Shown here: positions 47,121-57,151 of the stretch, piece after piece
How positions within the stretch are numbered: the first letter of the stretch is position 1
Layout: every line of letters starts with the position of its first letter
Source of the DNA: a virus
Strand: one strand, 5' to 3'
IMG/VR virus record: IMGVR_UViG_3300025151_000039
Location: 1-59,528 of that record
Length of the DNA: 59,528 nucleotides
Notes under the pieces: model-generated
Told to the model about the DNA's origin: nothing
What the model saw: only the letters and a program-made list of their open reading frames with translations
Databases searched by the model: none
Program-made: the position numbers and the translations under genes

Positions 47121-49874
47121 TTAATCGAACTCTATTTCAATGCTTTGACTTATATACCAATAAGTATAATCCGTGCTCCCTCCTGTTGGAGTAGCAGCTG
47201 TTACCAACAAGTCTCCTTGCGCTAAATTGACTCCACTTTCAAAACTTGTCGTTGATTGAGGAGCATGCATAGAAGATGTGTCTGTGGCTGCAATAAACTC
47301 TAATCCTCCTATATAATCACAAGTAAAATTACCTGCATGATTTGTCTGCGTAGCAGGAGTTACCTTCCATAATCCAATCAAGCAGTCTGCTGTAGAAGTA
47401 TTTTGATAAGCAGTAGCAGTGAATCTTTTAACCGTGCACGCTCTTGGAGCTACAAAATCCGAATAAGATAAAGAAGCCCATGCAGAACATCCTGTATCTG
47501 TGTAATTTGAGCCACTCTTTGTAGTAGTTAATCCCCAGTATTCTGAACTTTTATAATAATTTGAATTATAACCAGCAACCCATTTATTAGCCTTTAAAGA
47601 CCATCTCCACATATTTGATATAACAAATCTATCTGCACCACCTGCATTAGCATCTACATAAGCCTTTATGGATTGTTGAGTTGCTAAAGCTACATCTGAA
47701 TCGTGAGCCATATCATCTTCATCAAATATACCTACCATTTCAGTACCACCTGCTATTGATAGCTTATCAGTATCTAAAGAATCAACATTTGTAATATCAT
47801 TATCACCAAAATCAACATTACCTGTCATAGTACCACCACTTAAATTTAATTTAGTAGCCAATGCATCGTGTACTGCATTGTTTTCAACAGGATTAGTAGA
47901 GCCATCTGTTATAGAAGAGTCAACTGTAACACTTCCAGCATTATCATCTACATACTTCTTGGTAGCTATTTCATAGTCTGAACCAGGAGTATAGTTACCA
48001 CCATTGTCTTTAACATAAATATTTCCACTTGCAGCATCTAGAGTTATGTCTCCATCTGCATCTATAGTTACATGAGCCGCTGTTGCATCATCATCTACAG
48101 TTGAAATAATTGTTTCACCATGTGTTTTTGTTGTGATATTAAATAAATCACCTTCATCTGCATGAGATTCCATTTGAAACGAAGTGTTAATGGAAGCATT
48201 TTGATCTCCTGGAGTCAGCTTTATATGTCCTCTGTCTGCAGAAGTATACCCTATTGTATTCCTAGTAATCTTGAATAATTCTGCCCCTACATTTACAGTA
48301 GATCCCAAGCCAGTGCCCACATAAACGTCAACATTATTGTAAACATTGTCATTGCCTTGAGCTCTAAGAAATTCATGAGGAGATACATTTAAATCAGCGT
48401 AATCATTTCCCATCGCATAAAAAGACATACGCCCTTCTTCGCTATTCTCCGTAACATCGCCAGCAGAACATGCAATTTTTCCAAATGTTACCATTTCACC
48501 ATTATCATCCTTGGACTTAAACAGTATGTCTCCAATCATATCTCCATCTGACATATTACCGTTAGGGTTAGTGCTATGTTCCACTTGGAGTACTATGGAA
48601 GGCCCTGTTGATGTATGTGTTTTTTGTAACAAGAGAGACTGATCTGATACAATTCCGCCAGTTGTATCGAAAATAGCTTTACCGCTTGATGTTATCTTTA
48701 AATCTGTACCGTCACCCGTGATATACTCATCAACGTGTCCAAATATAATTTTATCATTATTCGGCATAGTAATATCACCCGTCATAGTACCACCTGCAAG
48801 AGGTAATTGAGCATCATTAGTTACATTGCTAAGGCCAACATCTGCCTTGGCTAAAGATAAATCTGATTTTAATTCAGCAAATGTTCTTCCTTTGACATGT
48901 GAAGTACCCATCACCATAACATCATCAGTAGCTAAAGCTTCTTCACTTTTTAAAGAATTTCCACTACTTTTACCAAACGTTAATGCATCTTGCTTAGCAT
49001 TCCATGTCGCAGCGCTTGATATTTTGCCATCAGCTATAGCATCACCGTTCCAGGTTCCTGTACCAATATCTCCAACAGTGTCTATATTAGCACTGCCTCC
49101 GAATGTATCAATATAGCTAAAAACTCCGTGGCTTTTAACTAAATTATTACTATTCTCGGTAGGATATTGATCTATAGGCACTTCCTCGGCATCCCCGGAT
49201 TGCCCAGGCCCACTAGTTATATTGCCTATAACTTTATAAGCGTTAATCTCTGGTAATTTACTTAAGGCTATAGAGTGATCTGCTACAGTTGCGGTATTAT
49301 CTATAGTATCTACTTCAAAATAGGTAGGAGCTCCATGTTGGAATTTTATCTGAGTAGTACTATGACCTGTAGTTGTTGAAGAGTATGTAAACCATCTTTT
49401 ATTTGTAGAAGAGTCGACAGCTGTAACGACTGTAGAATCAGAATAGGCGACATTATAACCGGCTATACTTGAGTTAGTTATAACAAAATGATCACCTACA
49501 CTTAATTTATGATATTCTAAAGGGGGCATAGTAACCGTAACATGAGAGCCATTCCCAGCCACGGTTACATTAATTTGCGGATCAACTTTGGCGATTGATA
49601 AAACTTTACCAATATCAGAATCCCCGATAGTAGACATATCTTTACTAGAAAGAATAGTGCTCCTAAGATGATCTGATCCACTGTCTGGGTTTCCAGTAGT
49701 ACTAGTATTGACCCAAACCCAATCGCCTTGGTGATTTAAACAATGAGTGCCTGTAGCACCATGCCCGATAGTATGCCCAGGGATTGTGAATTGTTTTCCA
49801 GCTGCCTGACTTGAGCTTTGTCCGCTGAAGACTTCGATCTCATCGGCAACTATTAACCTTTTCCATGTAGACAT
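47121..49874 (-). CDS. Tail fibre protein, 917 residues
   Basis: Begins MSTWKRLIVADEIEVFSGQS; the first residues are shared in pattern with the 254-residue protein at 52587 (MSTWKKVV), perhaps a common docking sequence. The body is rich in G, T, D, S with fibre-type repeats: PLAGGTMTGDITMPNNDKI and LNLSGGTMTGNVDFGDNDI, the collar motifs of many phage fibres. The C-terminal 170 residues (SNMWRWSLKANKWVAGYNSN onward) are aromatic-rich and probably form the receptor-binding head. This is the main host-recognition candidate. Confidence 0.75.
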   Translation of the reverse strand: MSTWKRLIVADEIEVFSGQSSSQAAGKQFTIPGHTIGHGATGTHCLNHQGDWVWVNTSTTGNPDSGSDHLRSTILSSKDMSTIGDSDIGKVLSIAKVDPQINVTVAGNGSHVTVTMPPLEYHKLSVGDHFVITNSSIAGYNVAYSDSTVVTAVDSSTNKRWFTYSSTTTGHSTTQIKFQHGAPTYFEVDTIDNTATVADHSIALSKLPEINAYKVIGNITSGPGQSGDAEEVPIDQYPTENSNNLVKSHGVFSYIDTFGGSANIDTVGDIGTGTWNGDAIADGKISSAATWNAKQDALTFGKSSGNSLKSEEALATDDVMVMGTSHVKGRTFAELKSDLSLAKADVGLSNVTNDAQLPLAGGTMTGDITMPNNDKIIFGHVDEYITGDGTDLKITSSGKAIFDTTGGIVSDQSLLLQKTHTSTGPSIVLQVEHSTNPNGNMSDGDMIGDILFKSKDDNGEMVTFGKIACSAGDVTENSEEGRMSFYAMGNDYADLNVSPHEFLRAQGNDNVYNNVDVYVGTGLGSTVNVGAELFKITRNTIGYTSADRGHIKLTPGDQNASINTSFQMESHADEGDLFNITTKTHGETIISTVDDDATAAHVTIDADGDITLDAASGNIYVKDNGGNYTPGSDYEIATKKYVDDNAGSVTVDSSITDGSTNPVENNAVHDALATKLNLSGGTMTGNVDFGDNDITNVDSLDTDKLSIAGGTEMVGIFDEDDMAHDSDVALATQQSIKAYVDANAGGADRFVISNMWRWSLKANKWVAGYNSNYYKSSEYWGLTTTKSGSNYTDTGCSAWASLSYSDFVAPRACTVKRFTATAYQNTSTADCLIGLWKVTPATQTNHAGNFTCDYIGGLEFIAATDTSSMHAPQSTTSFESGVNLAQGDLLVTAATPTGGSTDYTYWYISQSIEIEFD

Positions 49875-49885
49875 ATTTCAGCTTC

Positions 49886-50056
49886 CTAAGAAGCTTCAGG
49901 TTGCTGTGGCTGCTCAGATTCTATTTTTTCATAAAGCTTCTGTAGCTTCGCCATAACTTTTGACACCATAATAGCATCTTTAGCCTTTATACTACAGTTT
50001 TGACAAGCTTGCAATATAAACACTAATTCATTAGGTTCGTCTAACTTTAAGTTCAC
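49886..50056 (-). CDS. Small protein, 56 residues, GTG start
   Basis: GTG at 50056 with GAGGAG upstream; the start overlaps the stop of the previous micro-gene. One long helix (KAKDAIMVSKVMAKLQKLYE) with CQNC (C18, C21) before it and a Q/P/E tail. It may be a small tail-assembly protein. Family unknown. Confidence 0.5.
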   Translation of the reverse strand: MNLKLDEPNELVFILQACQNCSIKAKDAIMVSKVMAKLQKLYEKIESEQPQQPEAS

Positions 50057-50229
50057 TTAAACATCTCCTCTTTTGTTATTCTCTGTATCTCTTGTAACTT
50101 CTTAGTCGTTTTGACTAACTCTTCTAAATCAGAGCCATGTAGATTTAATGAGTTATAAATTACTTTCAATAAGCAGTCTATATTATTTAAACCAAGCTCT
50201 GGTTTCTTCTCTTTATTCTTTGAAATCAA
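50053..50229 (-). CDS. Small basic helical protein, 58 residues, TTG start
   Basis: TTG at 50229 has AGAGG six bases upstream. Helical and charged (LHGSDLEELVKTTKKLQEIQ). Overlaps the next gene by four bases. With its partner it fills the gap between two large virion genes, like paired assembly chaperones, but there is no direct evidence. Confidence 0.5.
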   Translation of the reverse strand: MISKNKEKKPELGLNNIDCLLKVIYNSLNLHGSDLEELVKTTKKLQEIQRITKEEMFK

Positions 50230-50245
50230 AAAAAGCCTCTTCTCT

Positions 50246-52573
50246 TTAAGTTGGTATTGCGCCGGTAGGATCTATAAGCTCTGCGAAAGGAGTTTCTTCA
50301 GGTAATGTTCTTAACCATACTTTAGTTCTACCATCTTGAGTCCTAGATGTCATTTGCCCTAAAGCTACAGGATAAGCAGAACTAGGTCCAGTATTAAAAG
50401 AATCCAGTGTTGTGTTCCAATCTTTATGAAGAGTAGCCCAAGAAAGTCCCCCACCAACATCAGTAGGAATGCCTACAGGTGCTTCATTATCATCTGTTAA
50501 GCCATTCCCAGAAACTGTTTGAGAATTTCTAAATACTATCGTAGCTGAATGATCTATAGTCCAATCATTGTCGTGCATATTTAAAATCATAAGTCTTTGA
50601 TTTACAGATGTGTTAGTATACATATCGTATTGCATATAAGCTACATAAGGATTTAAATCTTGCTCTGTTGTAAACGAAGTATCATAATTCTCAAGCATTG
50701 CTGATACTACAAAATTACGCATAATATTAGCTAAGGCACTTTTAGCTGCTGATTTAGCATTATCACTTGGAGTGGCAGAATTACCAATCTGTTGAGCCAG
50801 TCTAAACCATACTTCATCCATATCAAATCCAATAATTGGACCCTCTGTCCATCTTGAATCAGCACTTGTAATATACCTGAACATATATGGATAAATAACA
50901 TCCATATCCACCGAAGTATTATCTGGTAAAGTCATCATTGCCCCGTGCGCACTATCATAAGTAATAACCCCTTCAATCCTATTACTATTCACATCAGTGA
51001 AGCACCATCTATCAACTTGAGGATTAGCAACATCAGTTATAGAGCTAAGCGCACTATTATCGAACCGGAAGAAATGATTAGATAAAAAATCACCATTTGT
51101 TAAATTTTGATTACCAAACTTACCAAGTACAGGGTTTTGCCATCCTTCAGTATTTACAGGCATATAGATCGTATTGCCTGTTGAAGTTACACTGCTACCT
51201 GATGAGCTAAAAGTTGCAGTGTCTTGTATATATGTTTCAATTAGATTGCCAAAGGATACATTAAGATTGTCATTGTCAATCCATTGGCTATTTGCAGCAT
51301 CAGTATTTGCAGAAAGAAGCTTACATTTACCGAAGAAATGAAGCATATTAAAGCTACCTACATTATCAATATCCCAAGTAGCAACTCCTCCATCATTTTT
51401 TATCTTTAAGCCTGACCACCAGCCTTGGTTGTGTAATGTAAAATCCTCAGTAGGAGTAAAATTATAGCCATCTTCGGTAATTGTTACAGCCGGATTTAAC
51501 CCAAGAGTATTTGCCGCAGTATCCCAAAGACCTGCAACATTTCCAGCATCATTCTGCATTTCTAGAGTAGATGTATTATCTGGGTGGAATATTACATTGG
51601 CAGCTGAAAATTCAGGAGTCTCGCCTGGATCTACAAAAGTATGATCAAAATCTACAGTAAGTCCAGTTTCCCAATTTGCATGCAACAAGTTGCTTGTGTC
51701 TACTGTTGGACCGAAAAAATCTTGTCTAACCCATTTAAAACCCGTATAAAGAGCATTAGCAGTTCTAGGGTCAGCTTCAATTATAGTCGAAGTATAATCC
51801 TGGCCAGTAGGCGAAGACCAATCACCTACAATACCACTAGCTCCTTCTGGGTTTGTCATAACATCGAAATCATCTGCAACAAGCAACCAGTTTGGGTATA
51901 AATTAGAATTTGGCTGACCATTACCATGCTGATATAGATCAGCTACACTTCTTTCACCAGCTATATTTGCACCGCCGCTACTTAAGCCAAAGGTTGCAGG
52001 TATAAAATGATTTGCAGAAACCTCTGTCTGCGTCTCTACGCCATTATTTCCTTTGAAAAATTTAGCACCAGCAACAATAGGGCCTAATCTAGCCGCCATT
52101 GCATTAGCATGAGCAGCTATACCACCATCATGATAGAACCTGAATCCTCCTCCACCAGCATCTGAAAGCTGTGATGGATAAGATTGTAAACTCCAACCAG
52201 TATCTACAGTTCTTGCAGCGTTCATTATAACTCTTGGTTCAAAAGTGCCAGGGTCTAGTATGTTTTCTGCAGTAGGAACGTCTTGTAAAATATGACTAGT
52301 ATTAGGGCCATAAGTCTTAGAAGGCTCCTCTATTACAATAGATTTCCATGTAGGATTTAAATTTTCGGTCGTAGAATTAACCCATTTAGGATTTGTTTTT
52401 GCAAGATGCTCCCAAACACTAGAATCCCAATCTCGTATTGTAAATTCATCAAATCTATTTTTTAGCTCAGCATGACCTAAATCATTAATTAGTTTAGCTT
52501 CTGCCGGTAAAGATGGAAGCAAACCCGATTCTGAGTGCTCTGTAACACCTTTTGTATATATTGAACCTGACAT
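50246..52573 (-). CDS. Virion (tail or fibre) protein, 775 residues
   Basis: Beta-rich, with many W, N, D, G and T and no cysteine-rich or enzyme motif. The N-terminus (SGSIYTKGVTEHSESGLLPS) is flexible; the central part has several NDG turns, as in fibre or appendage proteins. It lies in the tail block between two MSTWK-type proteins. Its role could be a tail appendage or a second adhesin; I cannot decide. Confidence 0.55.
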   Translation of the reverse strand: MSGSIYTKGVTEHSESGLLPSLPAEAKLINDLGHAELKNRFDEFTIRDWDSSVWEHLAKTNPKWVNSTTENLNPTWKSIVIEEPSKTYGPNTSHILQDVPTAENILDPGTFEPRVIMNAARTVDTGWSLQSYPSQLSDAGGGGFRFYHDGGIAAHANAMAARLGPIVAGAKFFKGNNGVETQTEVSANHFIPATFGLSSGGANIAGERSVADLYQHGNGQPNSNLYPNWLLVADDFDVMTNPEGASGIVGDWSSPTGQDYTSTIIEADPRTANALYTGFKWVRQDFFGPTVDTSNLLHANWETGLTVDFDHTFVDPGETPEFSAANVIFHPDNTSTLEMQNDAGNVAGLWDTAANTLGLNPAVTITEDGYNFTPTEDFTLHNQGWWSGLKIKNDGGVATWDIDNVGSFNMLHFFGKCKLLSANTDAANSQWIDNDNLNVSFGNLIETYIQDTATFSSSGSSVTSTGNTIYMPVNTEGWQNPVLGKFGNQNLTNGDFLSNHFFRFDNSALSSITDVANPQVDRWCFTDVNSNRIEGVITYDSAHGAMMTLPDNTSVDMDVIYPYMFRYITSADSRWTEGPIIGFDMDEVWFRLAQQIGNSATPSDNAKSAAKSALANIMRNFVVSAMLENYDTSFTTEQDLNPYVAYMQYDMYTNTSVNQRLMILNMHDNDWTIDHSATIVFRNSQTVSGNGLTDDNEAPVGIPTDVGGGLSWATLHKDWNTTLDSFNTGPSSAYPVALGQMTSRTQDGRTKVWLRTLPEETPFAELIDPTGAIPT

Positions 52574-52586
52574 ATTTTCTCCTTAA

Positions 52587-53351
52587 TTAAGATACAGATG
52601 TGCAGATATATAAATTGCCATCTGATGCTGCAAATCCCATTTGACCTTCTACAACCCAGTCAGTTGAAACAGTTCCATTTGTAAAATTATCAGTAGTTCC
52701 AAACTTCATAGTATGGATCCTTTGATACCCAAGGCTATCAACAGTTCCTCCATCATCATTATAAGTAACCCATTGTCCTTTAAAATTAGCAAGAGCTGTT
52801 GTTGCAGAGGATGGATGTATATATTTTATATGAGACTTAGTACTCGCTCCAGTATGAATCTCTAAACCAGCCTGATCACTACCAGCAGTACTAGCAAATC
52901 CACTTCCATCCGAATTAAGAACAATAGTATTACCTGTAGTATACTGATATTCACTACCATAAATAATAGCCTCATCAACACTCAATGTACCAGCTATAGC
53001 TACATTATTAAAAGATACATTAGAATCTGTAGTAACATAGTTGCTTAAATCTACAGCTTCACCAGTAGGTTGATCTATAAATTCAAATGTTTGTGTGCTA
53101 ACATTAAATGTTAAAACTTGCTCATCTGCAGTAGGTGCAGCTTTTTCAAAAGTATTTGAAGTATTATTGTACCATAACAGTCCATGAGCAGGTTGGTCAT
53201 TATTCGTTGTATGTAGATCATTTCTACCAGTACCACCTTGTGATATAGGTATAGTAGCAGTTATACTTCCAGCATATCCTGTAGTATGTTGTGATATTGA
53301 GCCGTTATTTTCGGCATTTGTTTCAGTTACGACCTTTTTCCATGTTGACAT
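52587..53351 (-). CDS. Tail fibre-like protein, 254 residues
   Basis: Starts MSTWKKVVTETNAENNGSIS, close to the start of the 917-residue fibre. ITATIPISQGGTGRNDLHTT carries the SQGGTG motif found in many tail fibre necks, and LSNYVTTDSNVSFNNVAIAG is a fibre-type repeat. The C-terminus is a compact beta domain (EGQMGFAASDGNLYICTSVS). Probably a short fibre or an adaptor that attaches another appendage. Confidence 0.65.
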   Translation of the reverse strand: MSTWKKVVTETNAENNGSISQHTTGYAGSITATIPISQGGTGRNDLHTTNNDQPAHGLLWYNNTSNTFEKAAPTADEQVLTFNVSTQTFEFIDQPTGEAVDLSNYVTTDSNVSFNNVAIAGTLSVDEAIIYGSEYQYTTGNTIVLNSDGSGFASTAGSDQAGLEIHTGASTKSHIKYIHPSSATTALANFKGQWVTYNDDGGTVDSLGYQRIHTMKFGTTDNFTNGTVSTDWVVEGQMGFAASDGNLYICTSVS

Positions 53352-53372
53352 TCTTAGTTCTCCTTAATATTA

Positions 53373-54002
53373 TTAGGTTACATTTACCAATTCTTGAACA
53401 GCAGTATCTATCGCGCTCACTATAGCGTTTTTTTCAGTAGTTTTTGTTGTTCTTGTGTTTGTACTTCTTGATACATCACCTATTTGTAATGCATTTGCAA
53501 TTAGTACTTCGTAAAGGTTATTTACCTTTACCGCCATAGCAGGAGGCATTTTATATAAATACTCTCCCCATACAATATGAGGAACTGGCATGTATCCTCC
53601 GTAAAACTTTAATTTACCAGCAGCAGCTACTGTTAGTAGAGATGATGGTGTATATTTTAAACCATTTGTCGCTTTATTTGCAACCCATGTGCTTTTCGCG
53701 CCTTGAGACCAATTTCCAGCGGTCTTTTTTTGATTAAATCCTAAAGTGCCTGGAGACACTGTATAATTATAAGGAGCAGAACCAGTACCTGTGTAAGTTA
53801 TAGTATAACTTGAGCCGTCAGATGCTTTGGCTGAATCGTTCATCAAGTTTTTAAAAGCAACATCTAATATACTTTTAAAATCTTTACTGCTACCAATAGC
53901 TTTACCATTAACTGGAAGTAAATCAGAAGCTCTAGTGGCAATGCTAGCGCCACTCATAATAGCATCATATTTTGTATGTGCAACTTTTAATAAATTTTTC
54001 AT
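53373..54002 (-). CDS. Hypothetical virion protein, 209 residues
   Basis: Helical ends and a G/T/S-rich centre (SSYTITYTGTGSAPYNYTVS). MPVPHIVWGEYLYKMPPAM is a distinctive hydrophobic stretch. No family recognised; placed with neck and fibre genes, so probably structural. Confidence 0.5.
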   Translation of the reverse strand: MKNLLKVAHTKYDAIMSGASIATRASDLLPVNGKAIGSSKDFKSILDVAFKNLMNDSAKASDGSSYTITYTGTGSAPYNYTVSPGTLGFNQKKTAGNWSQGAKSTWVANKATNGLKYTPSSLLTVAAAGKLKFYGGYMPVPHIVWGEYLYKMPPAMAVKVNNLYEVLIANALQIGDVSRSTNTRTTKTTEKNAIVSAIDTAVQELVNVT

Positions 54003-54004
54003 TT

Positions 54005-54508
54005 CTAACCTTTTATTTTTAATTCCCCGTTAACAAAAGCAATAGAGCCATCATCTAAGCCTTCTGGTTCTTCATTTGTTTCTAAAATATTTAGCGCGCC
54101 TGTATTATATATCTTAACTTTATTATCAAAATTAAATAAAACAGCATCAGATGGAGGTTCTATATTAGCATCAAATTGAAATGAATTAAAATACAGAGTT
54201 GTCCCATCAGTGCTAATTCCATGCTGATACTCGTCTCCAAAAAATAAAGCACCACCTGTTGGGATTGATTGATTAAACTCTGGTAAATCAAATTCATTTG
54301 TAGTAGTTGTTTGAGTTTGAGGCAATGTATTCTCAACACCCCAAGATATTTCATCTGGTATTTTATTTGTCCAAGATGTATTAACAGTAACATCTGACTC
54401 TATAACACTTGAGCCTGGTATACCAGGAGCAGTAGAAGTAGCGTTAGAACCTTCGGAAGATCCCCAATTTGTTGTTACGCCGTTTTTATGTCCCCAATTA
54501 GTACTCAC
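54005..54508 (-). CDS. Hypothetical virion protein, 167 residues, GTG start
   Basis: GTG at 54508 overlaps the TGA of the previous gene (GTGA). N-terminal 60 residues are S/T/N-rich and probably extended, with two NWG motifs (NWGHKNGVTTNWG). The C-terminal half is a small beta domain (TLYFNSFQFDANIEPPSDAV, ending IAFVNGELKIKG). Like a short fibre or appendage subunit. Family unknown. Confidence 0.5.
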   Translation of the reverse strand: MSTNWGHKNGVTTNWGSSEGSNATSTAPGIPGSSVIESDVTVNTSWTNKIPDEISWGVENTLPQTQTTTTNEFDLPEFNQSIPTGGALFFGDEYQHGISTDGTTLYFNSFQFDANIEPPSDAVLFNFDNKVKIYNTGALNILETNEEPEGLDDGSIAFVNGELKIKG

Positions 54509-54897
54509 GATCTCATTACCCAGTTACTTTTAACTATTCTTGCTCCACCTGCTCTAGTTGCTCCAAACCTAGAAACCTGATCTCTAAATTTCATCATAAA
54601 ATATTCTCTCATTTTTGGATCATCAGCTAGCTCTGACTTAACATAATCAACCAAAGCATTTTCTAAAGATTCAGGTATAGGTAAGGTTTTTGACTCATCT
54701 GTTATAGTAGAGAAGTCAGGAACCCTAGTTACCTCTAGCTGCAGACCATCGTAAACTACAGGGTCTGTACCAGTTATTGCAACCTTTATTTCTTTAGTAG
54801 GTTTTACTAAATAACCATCATCATTCATTTCGTATAGATAGATATATTTGCCTTCTACATACCAATAATATTTTCTTTCATTAATAGTATAGGCCAT
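54505..54897 (-). CDS. Neck/connector protein candidate, 130 residues
   Basis: Overlaps genes on both sides by one to four bases. Beta-rich first half (YYWYVEGKYIYLYEMNDDGY) and a helical second half (LENALVDYVKSELADDPKMR, then EYFMMKFRDQVSRFG). This build and place, after the capsid genes and before the fibre genes, fit head-to-tail connector or stopper proteins. No motif proves it. Confidence 0.5.
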   Translation of the reverse strand: MAYTINERKYYWYVEGKYIYLYEMNDDGYLVKPTKEIKVAITGTDPVVYDGLQLEVTRVPDFSTITDESKTLPIPESLENALVDYVKSELADDPKMREYFMMKFRDQVSRFGATRAGGARIVKSNWVMRS

Positions 54898-55163
54898 TAT
54901 TTTTCCTCTATATGATTAGTTTCATATATTCTAGAGATTGGATAGTATTTATCATCATCTAAGTTTAAAACTTTTAATTCGTTAATTCTAATAAAAGAAG
55001 GATCTATAGCATACTGATGAACACCTACTTCAATACCTGTAGTCATTTTATCAACATTATCTTTAGTTGTTTGTTGTATTTCAGCAATACCGTCTTTAGC
55101 TAAAGCCTTTACTAAATTAAATCTTGTTTCTCCAACTCTTTCCATTAATTCTTGCATTGTCAT
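54897..55163 (-). CDS. Small virion protein, 88 residues
   Basis: One helix with LMERVGETRFNLVKALAKDG, then TKDNVDKMTTGIEVGVHQYA and a beta end. Overlaps the next gene by one base. Probably part of the neck with the 130-residue protein. Family unknown. Confidence 0.5.
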   Translation of the reverse strand: MTMQELMERVGETRFNLVKALAKDGIAEIQQTTKDNVDKMTTGIEVGVHQYAIDPSFIRINELKVLNLDDDKYYPISRIYETNHIEEK

Positions 55164-55168
55164 AATTC

Positions 55169-56722
55169 TTAATTCCTTGTCTGAGCTTGTTGTGGTACGC
55201 CTAGTATTTCTGCAAACTCATTTTTAAGAGTAATATAAAGCTGTGTATTTATCTCAACTTCTTTAGAGACTTTATTTAATAAAGCTGAATACTTTGCACT
55301 AGTAGTTTGAGTTTCAGTGGAAAGCTCACTTAATTTAGTAGAAATATAATTTAACCTAGCTGTATTCATTTCACTATCTTCTTCTGTGCTAATCCAGGTA
55401 TTGGCATCTGTAAAATCAGAAGCTAAATCTGCAGATAGACTGCTAAATGCATCACTAGGAAGACTTGCTATTGCTGTTTTTATATTGTGCAAACAAACCC
55501 TACTAGCAGCATGAACCACTACAGCTCTGTCATACTTTTTAGGGAAATTTCCTACAAACTCTCTTTCTGAATTTGTAGCAGCTAACCTAAACTTTCCTCT
55601 CCCATAATCAAAATATTGCTTTGTCCATGTATGACTAGGGTCTATTTCATCATCGCCCGGCTCTTCTTGCTCAGTCCCGCTAAAAGACGGTATTGAGACT
55701 ATATGGGCAAGAGCTTTTGTAATTCTTACTCTATATCCTTGGCCTGAATAATTTCTATTCCAAAAATAAATATTACCTTTTTCTGAATAAGGAGTTGAGG
55801 TATCTTTAAACCACGACCACCATCTATAGTTTATACCTCCAGCAGTATCTTCTTTTAAAAAATTAGTTCTAACAGCATCAACGGCTGATACAAAAGCATC
55901 GTAATTAGCAAAACTACCATCTGCTATTATATCTGCTTGCATAAAAAATTCATTAAAATAAACAGGGATAGTAACAGTATTATCACCAACAGCTATTATA
56001 TTCCAAGGACCGCCTAAAAGAGCTGATGGATTGCCGTAAAAAGTTTTTGTTAATTTTCTATTTTCATTTCTTGCATCATTCTGGACTATAGTAATCTGAT
56101 CTCCAGTAGAAAAATTATGAGCTACTTTTGCAGAATTAGCAATACCTGCTTGAATAACATCTGGAATATTATCATAAGTTCCATCTCCAACGGTCCAGGC
56201 ACCAGTATCATTAGTATTGTCATTGTGAAGCTTTGTAGCTAAATAAGTATCTGGTAAAGCCCCAAAGGTTAAATCTGTATAATGGTTTCCCGATGCATCG
56301 GTAGTAATTGATTGGCTGAAAAATATATGAGTATCGTCATTTTCCACAGCAGCAGTAGTAGTACTAACTCTAGGAAGAACTCTTATCTTTCCACCTTCTT
56401 TGTAAAAAGCAGGATATTCAACGGTTGCATATTCTAAACTATTGGAATCAGCAGCCCTATTTTTTAAAGATGGAGCTATTTCTCTGCAAGTTTTGTAAGA
56501 CCCAGAATTATCTGCTCTTTCAACATATCTTACAATACCTGTTCCATCATCTACTCCAGAATCATCTAAGAATACAGCAGTAGTTGTAAATAAATCTAAA
56601 TCTACAGGATTGGTTTTTTGAAGAGTTTGTATTACAGCTAAACCAGCATCTTCTATCCACTGTAAAAGACTAAGTCCACCTGGTACAGACGTTATAGATG
56701 CTATTTCTGTTTCGTAGTTCAT
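55169..56722 (-). CDS. Head-tail connector-like structural protein, 517 residues
   Basis: Begins with a helical part (GLSLLQWIEDAGLAVIQTLQ), followed by a long beta-rich insert, and ends with helices (KKYDRAVVVHAASRVCLHNI, then LYITLKNEFAEILGVPQQ). The combination of outer helices and a large beta insert between them is seen in large adaptor proteins of podoviruses. It stands between the small decoration genes and the neck genes. Role inferred from order. Confidence 0.55.
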   Translation of the reverse strand: MNYETEIASITSVPGGLSLLQWIEDAGLAVIQTLQKTNPVDLDLFTTTAVFLDDSGVDDGTGIVRYVERADNSGSYKTCREIAPSLKNRAADSNSLEYATVEYPAFYKEGGKIRVLPRVSTTTAAVENDDTHIFFSQSITTDASGNHYTDLTFGALPDTYLATKLHNDNTNDTGAWTVGDGTYDNIPDVIQAGIANSAKVAHNFSTGDQITIVQNDARNENRKLTKTFYGNPSALLGGPWNIIAVGDNTVTIPVYFNEFFMQADIIADGSFANYDAFVSAVDAVRTNFLKEDTAGGINYRWWSWFKDTSTPYSEKGNIYFWNRNYSGQGYRVRITKALAHIVSIPSFSGTEQEEPGDDEIDPSHTWTKQYFDYGRGKFRLAATNSEREFVGNFPKKYDRAVVVHAASRVCLHNIKTAIASLPSDAFSSLSADLASDFTDANTWISTEEDSEMNTARLNYISTKLSELSTETQTTSAKYSALLNKVSKEVEINTQLYITLKNEFAEILGVPQQAQTRN

Positions 56723-57064
56723 TTATGAATAAACTATTGTTACCGAGCAAGTTGCGCTACCAGTCAAAGTAACATCTGCATAAATAGCTGATGTGAACTC
56801 TACTCCAGCTGATGGAGAAAACATCCATGATTGAGCTGCAGCAGTAGCTACGAAAGAAAGAAGTGCAGTACCTGAGTTATCTGCGCTATTTTTAATTTCT
56901 ATTTTATCCCCGGCAGTAGCCCCGTTAACTGAGACCATTACAGAATGAACAGTTCCAGCAGTAGCTTTCACCTGACCATCTGCTGTAAGAACTTTCGCAG
57001 AAACACCGCCTACAATTTGGTTTAAAGCTTCTTGAGATGTGTATTTAGTTATATTTGATGCCAT
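56723..57064 (-). CDS. Capsid decoration or stabilising protein candidate, 113 residues
   Basis: All-beta composition rich in A, G, S, T and V (GTVHSVMVSVNGATAGDKIE, ending VTLTGSATCSVTIVYS), as in Ig-like or jelly-roll decoration proteins. Ribosome site GGAG behind a long hairpin at 57085-57144. Third of three small genes after the capsid protein. A fibre-attached beta domain is the alternative. Confidence 0.5.
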   Translation of the reverse strand: MASNITKYTSQEALNQIVGGVSAKVLTADGQVKATAGTVHSVMVSVNGATAGDKIEIKNSADNSGTALLSFVATAAAQSWMFSPSAGVEFTSAIYADVTLTGSATCSVTIVYS

Positions 57065-57084
57065 TTAATTCTCCGCTAATATAA

Positions 57085-57144
57085 GGCTCGCCCCGAGAGG
57101 AGGACGCTGTGAACTCAAGAAATGCACAAGAGAAAGAGCGAGCC
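57085..57144 (-). other. Hairpin GGCTCGC/GCGAGCC in the capsid operon
   Basis: On the minus strand GGCTCGC (57144-57138) pairs with GCGAGCC (57091-57085), with TGTG/CACA inside, 20 bases before the start of the 113-residue gene. No T-run, so a processing site or translational control is more likely than termination. Confidence 0.5.
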
Positions 57145-57151
57145 CTAATAA

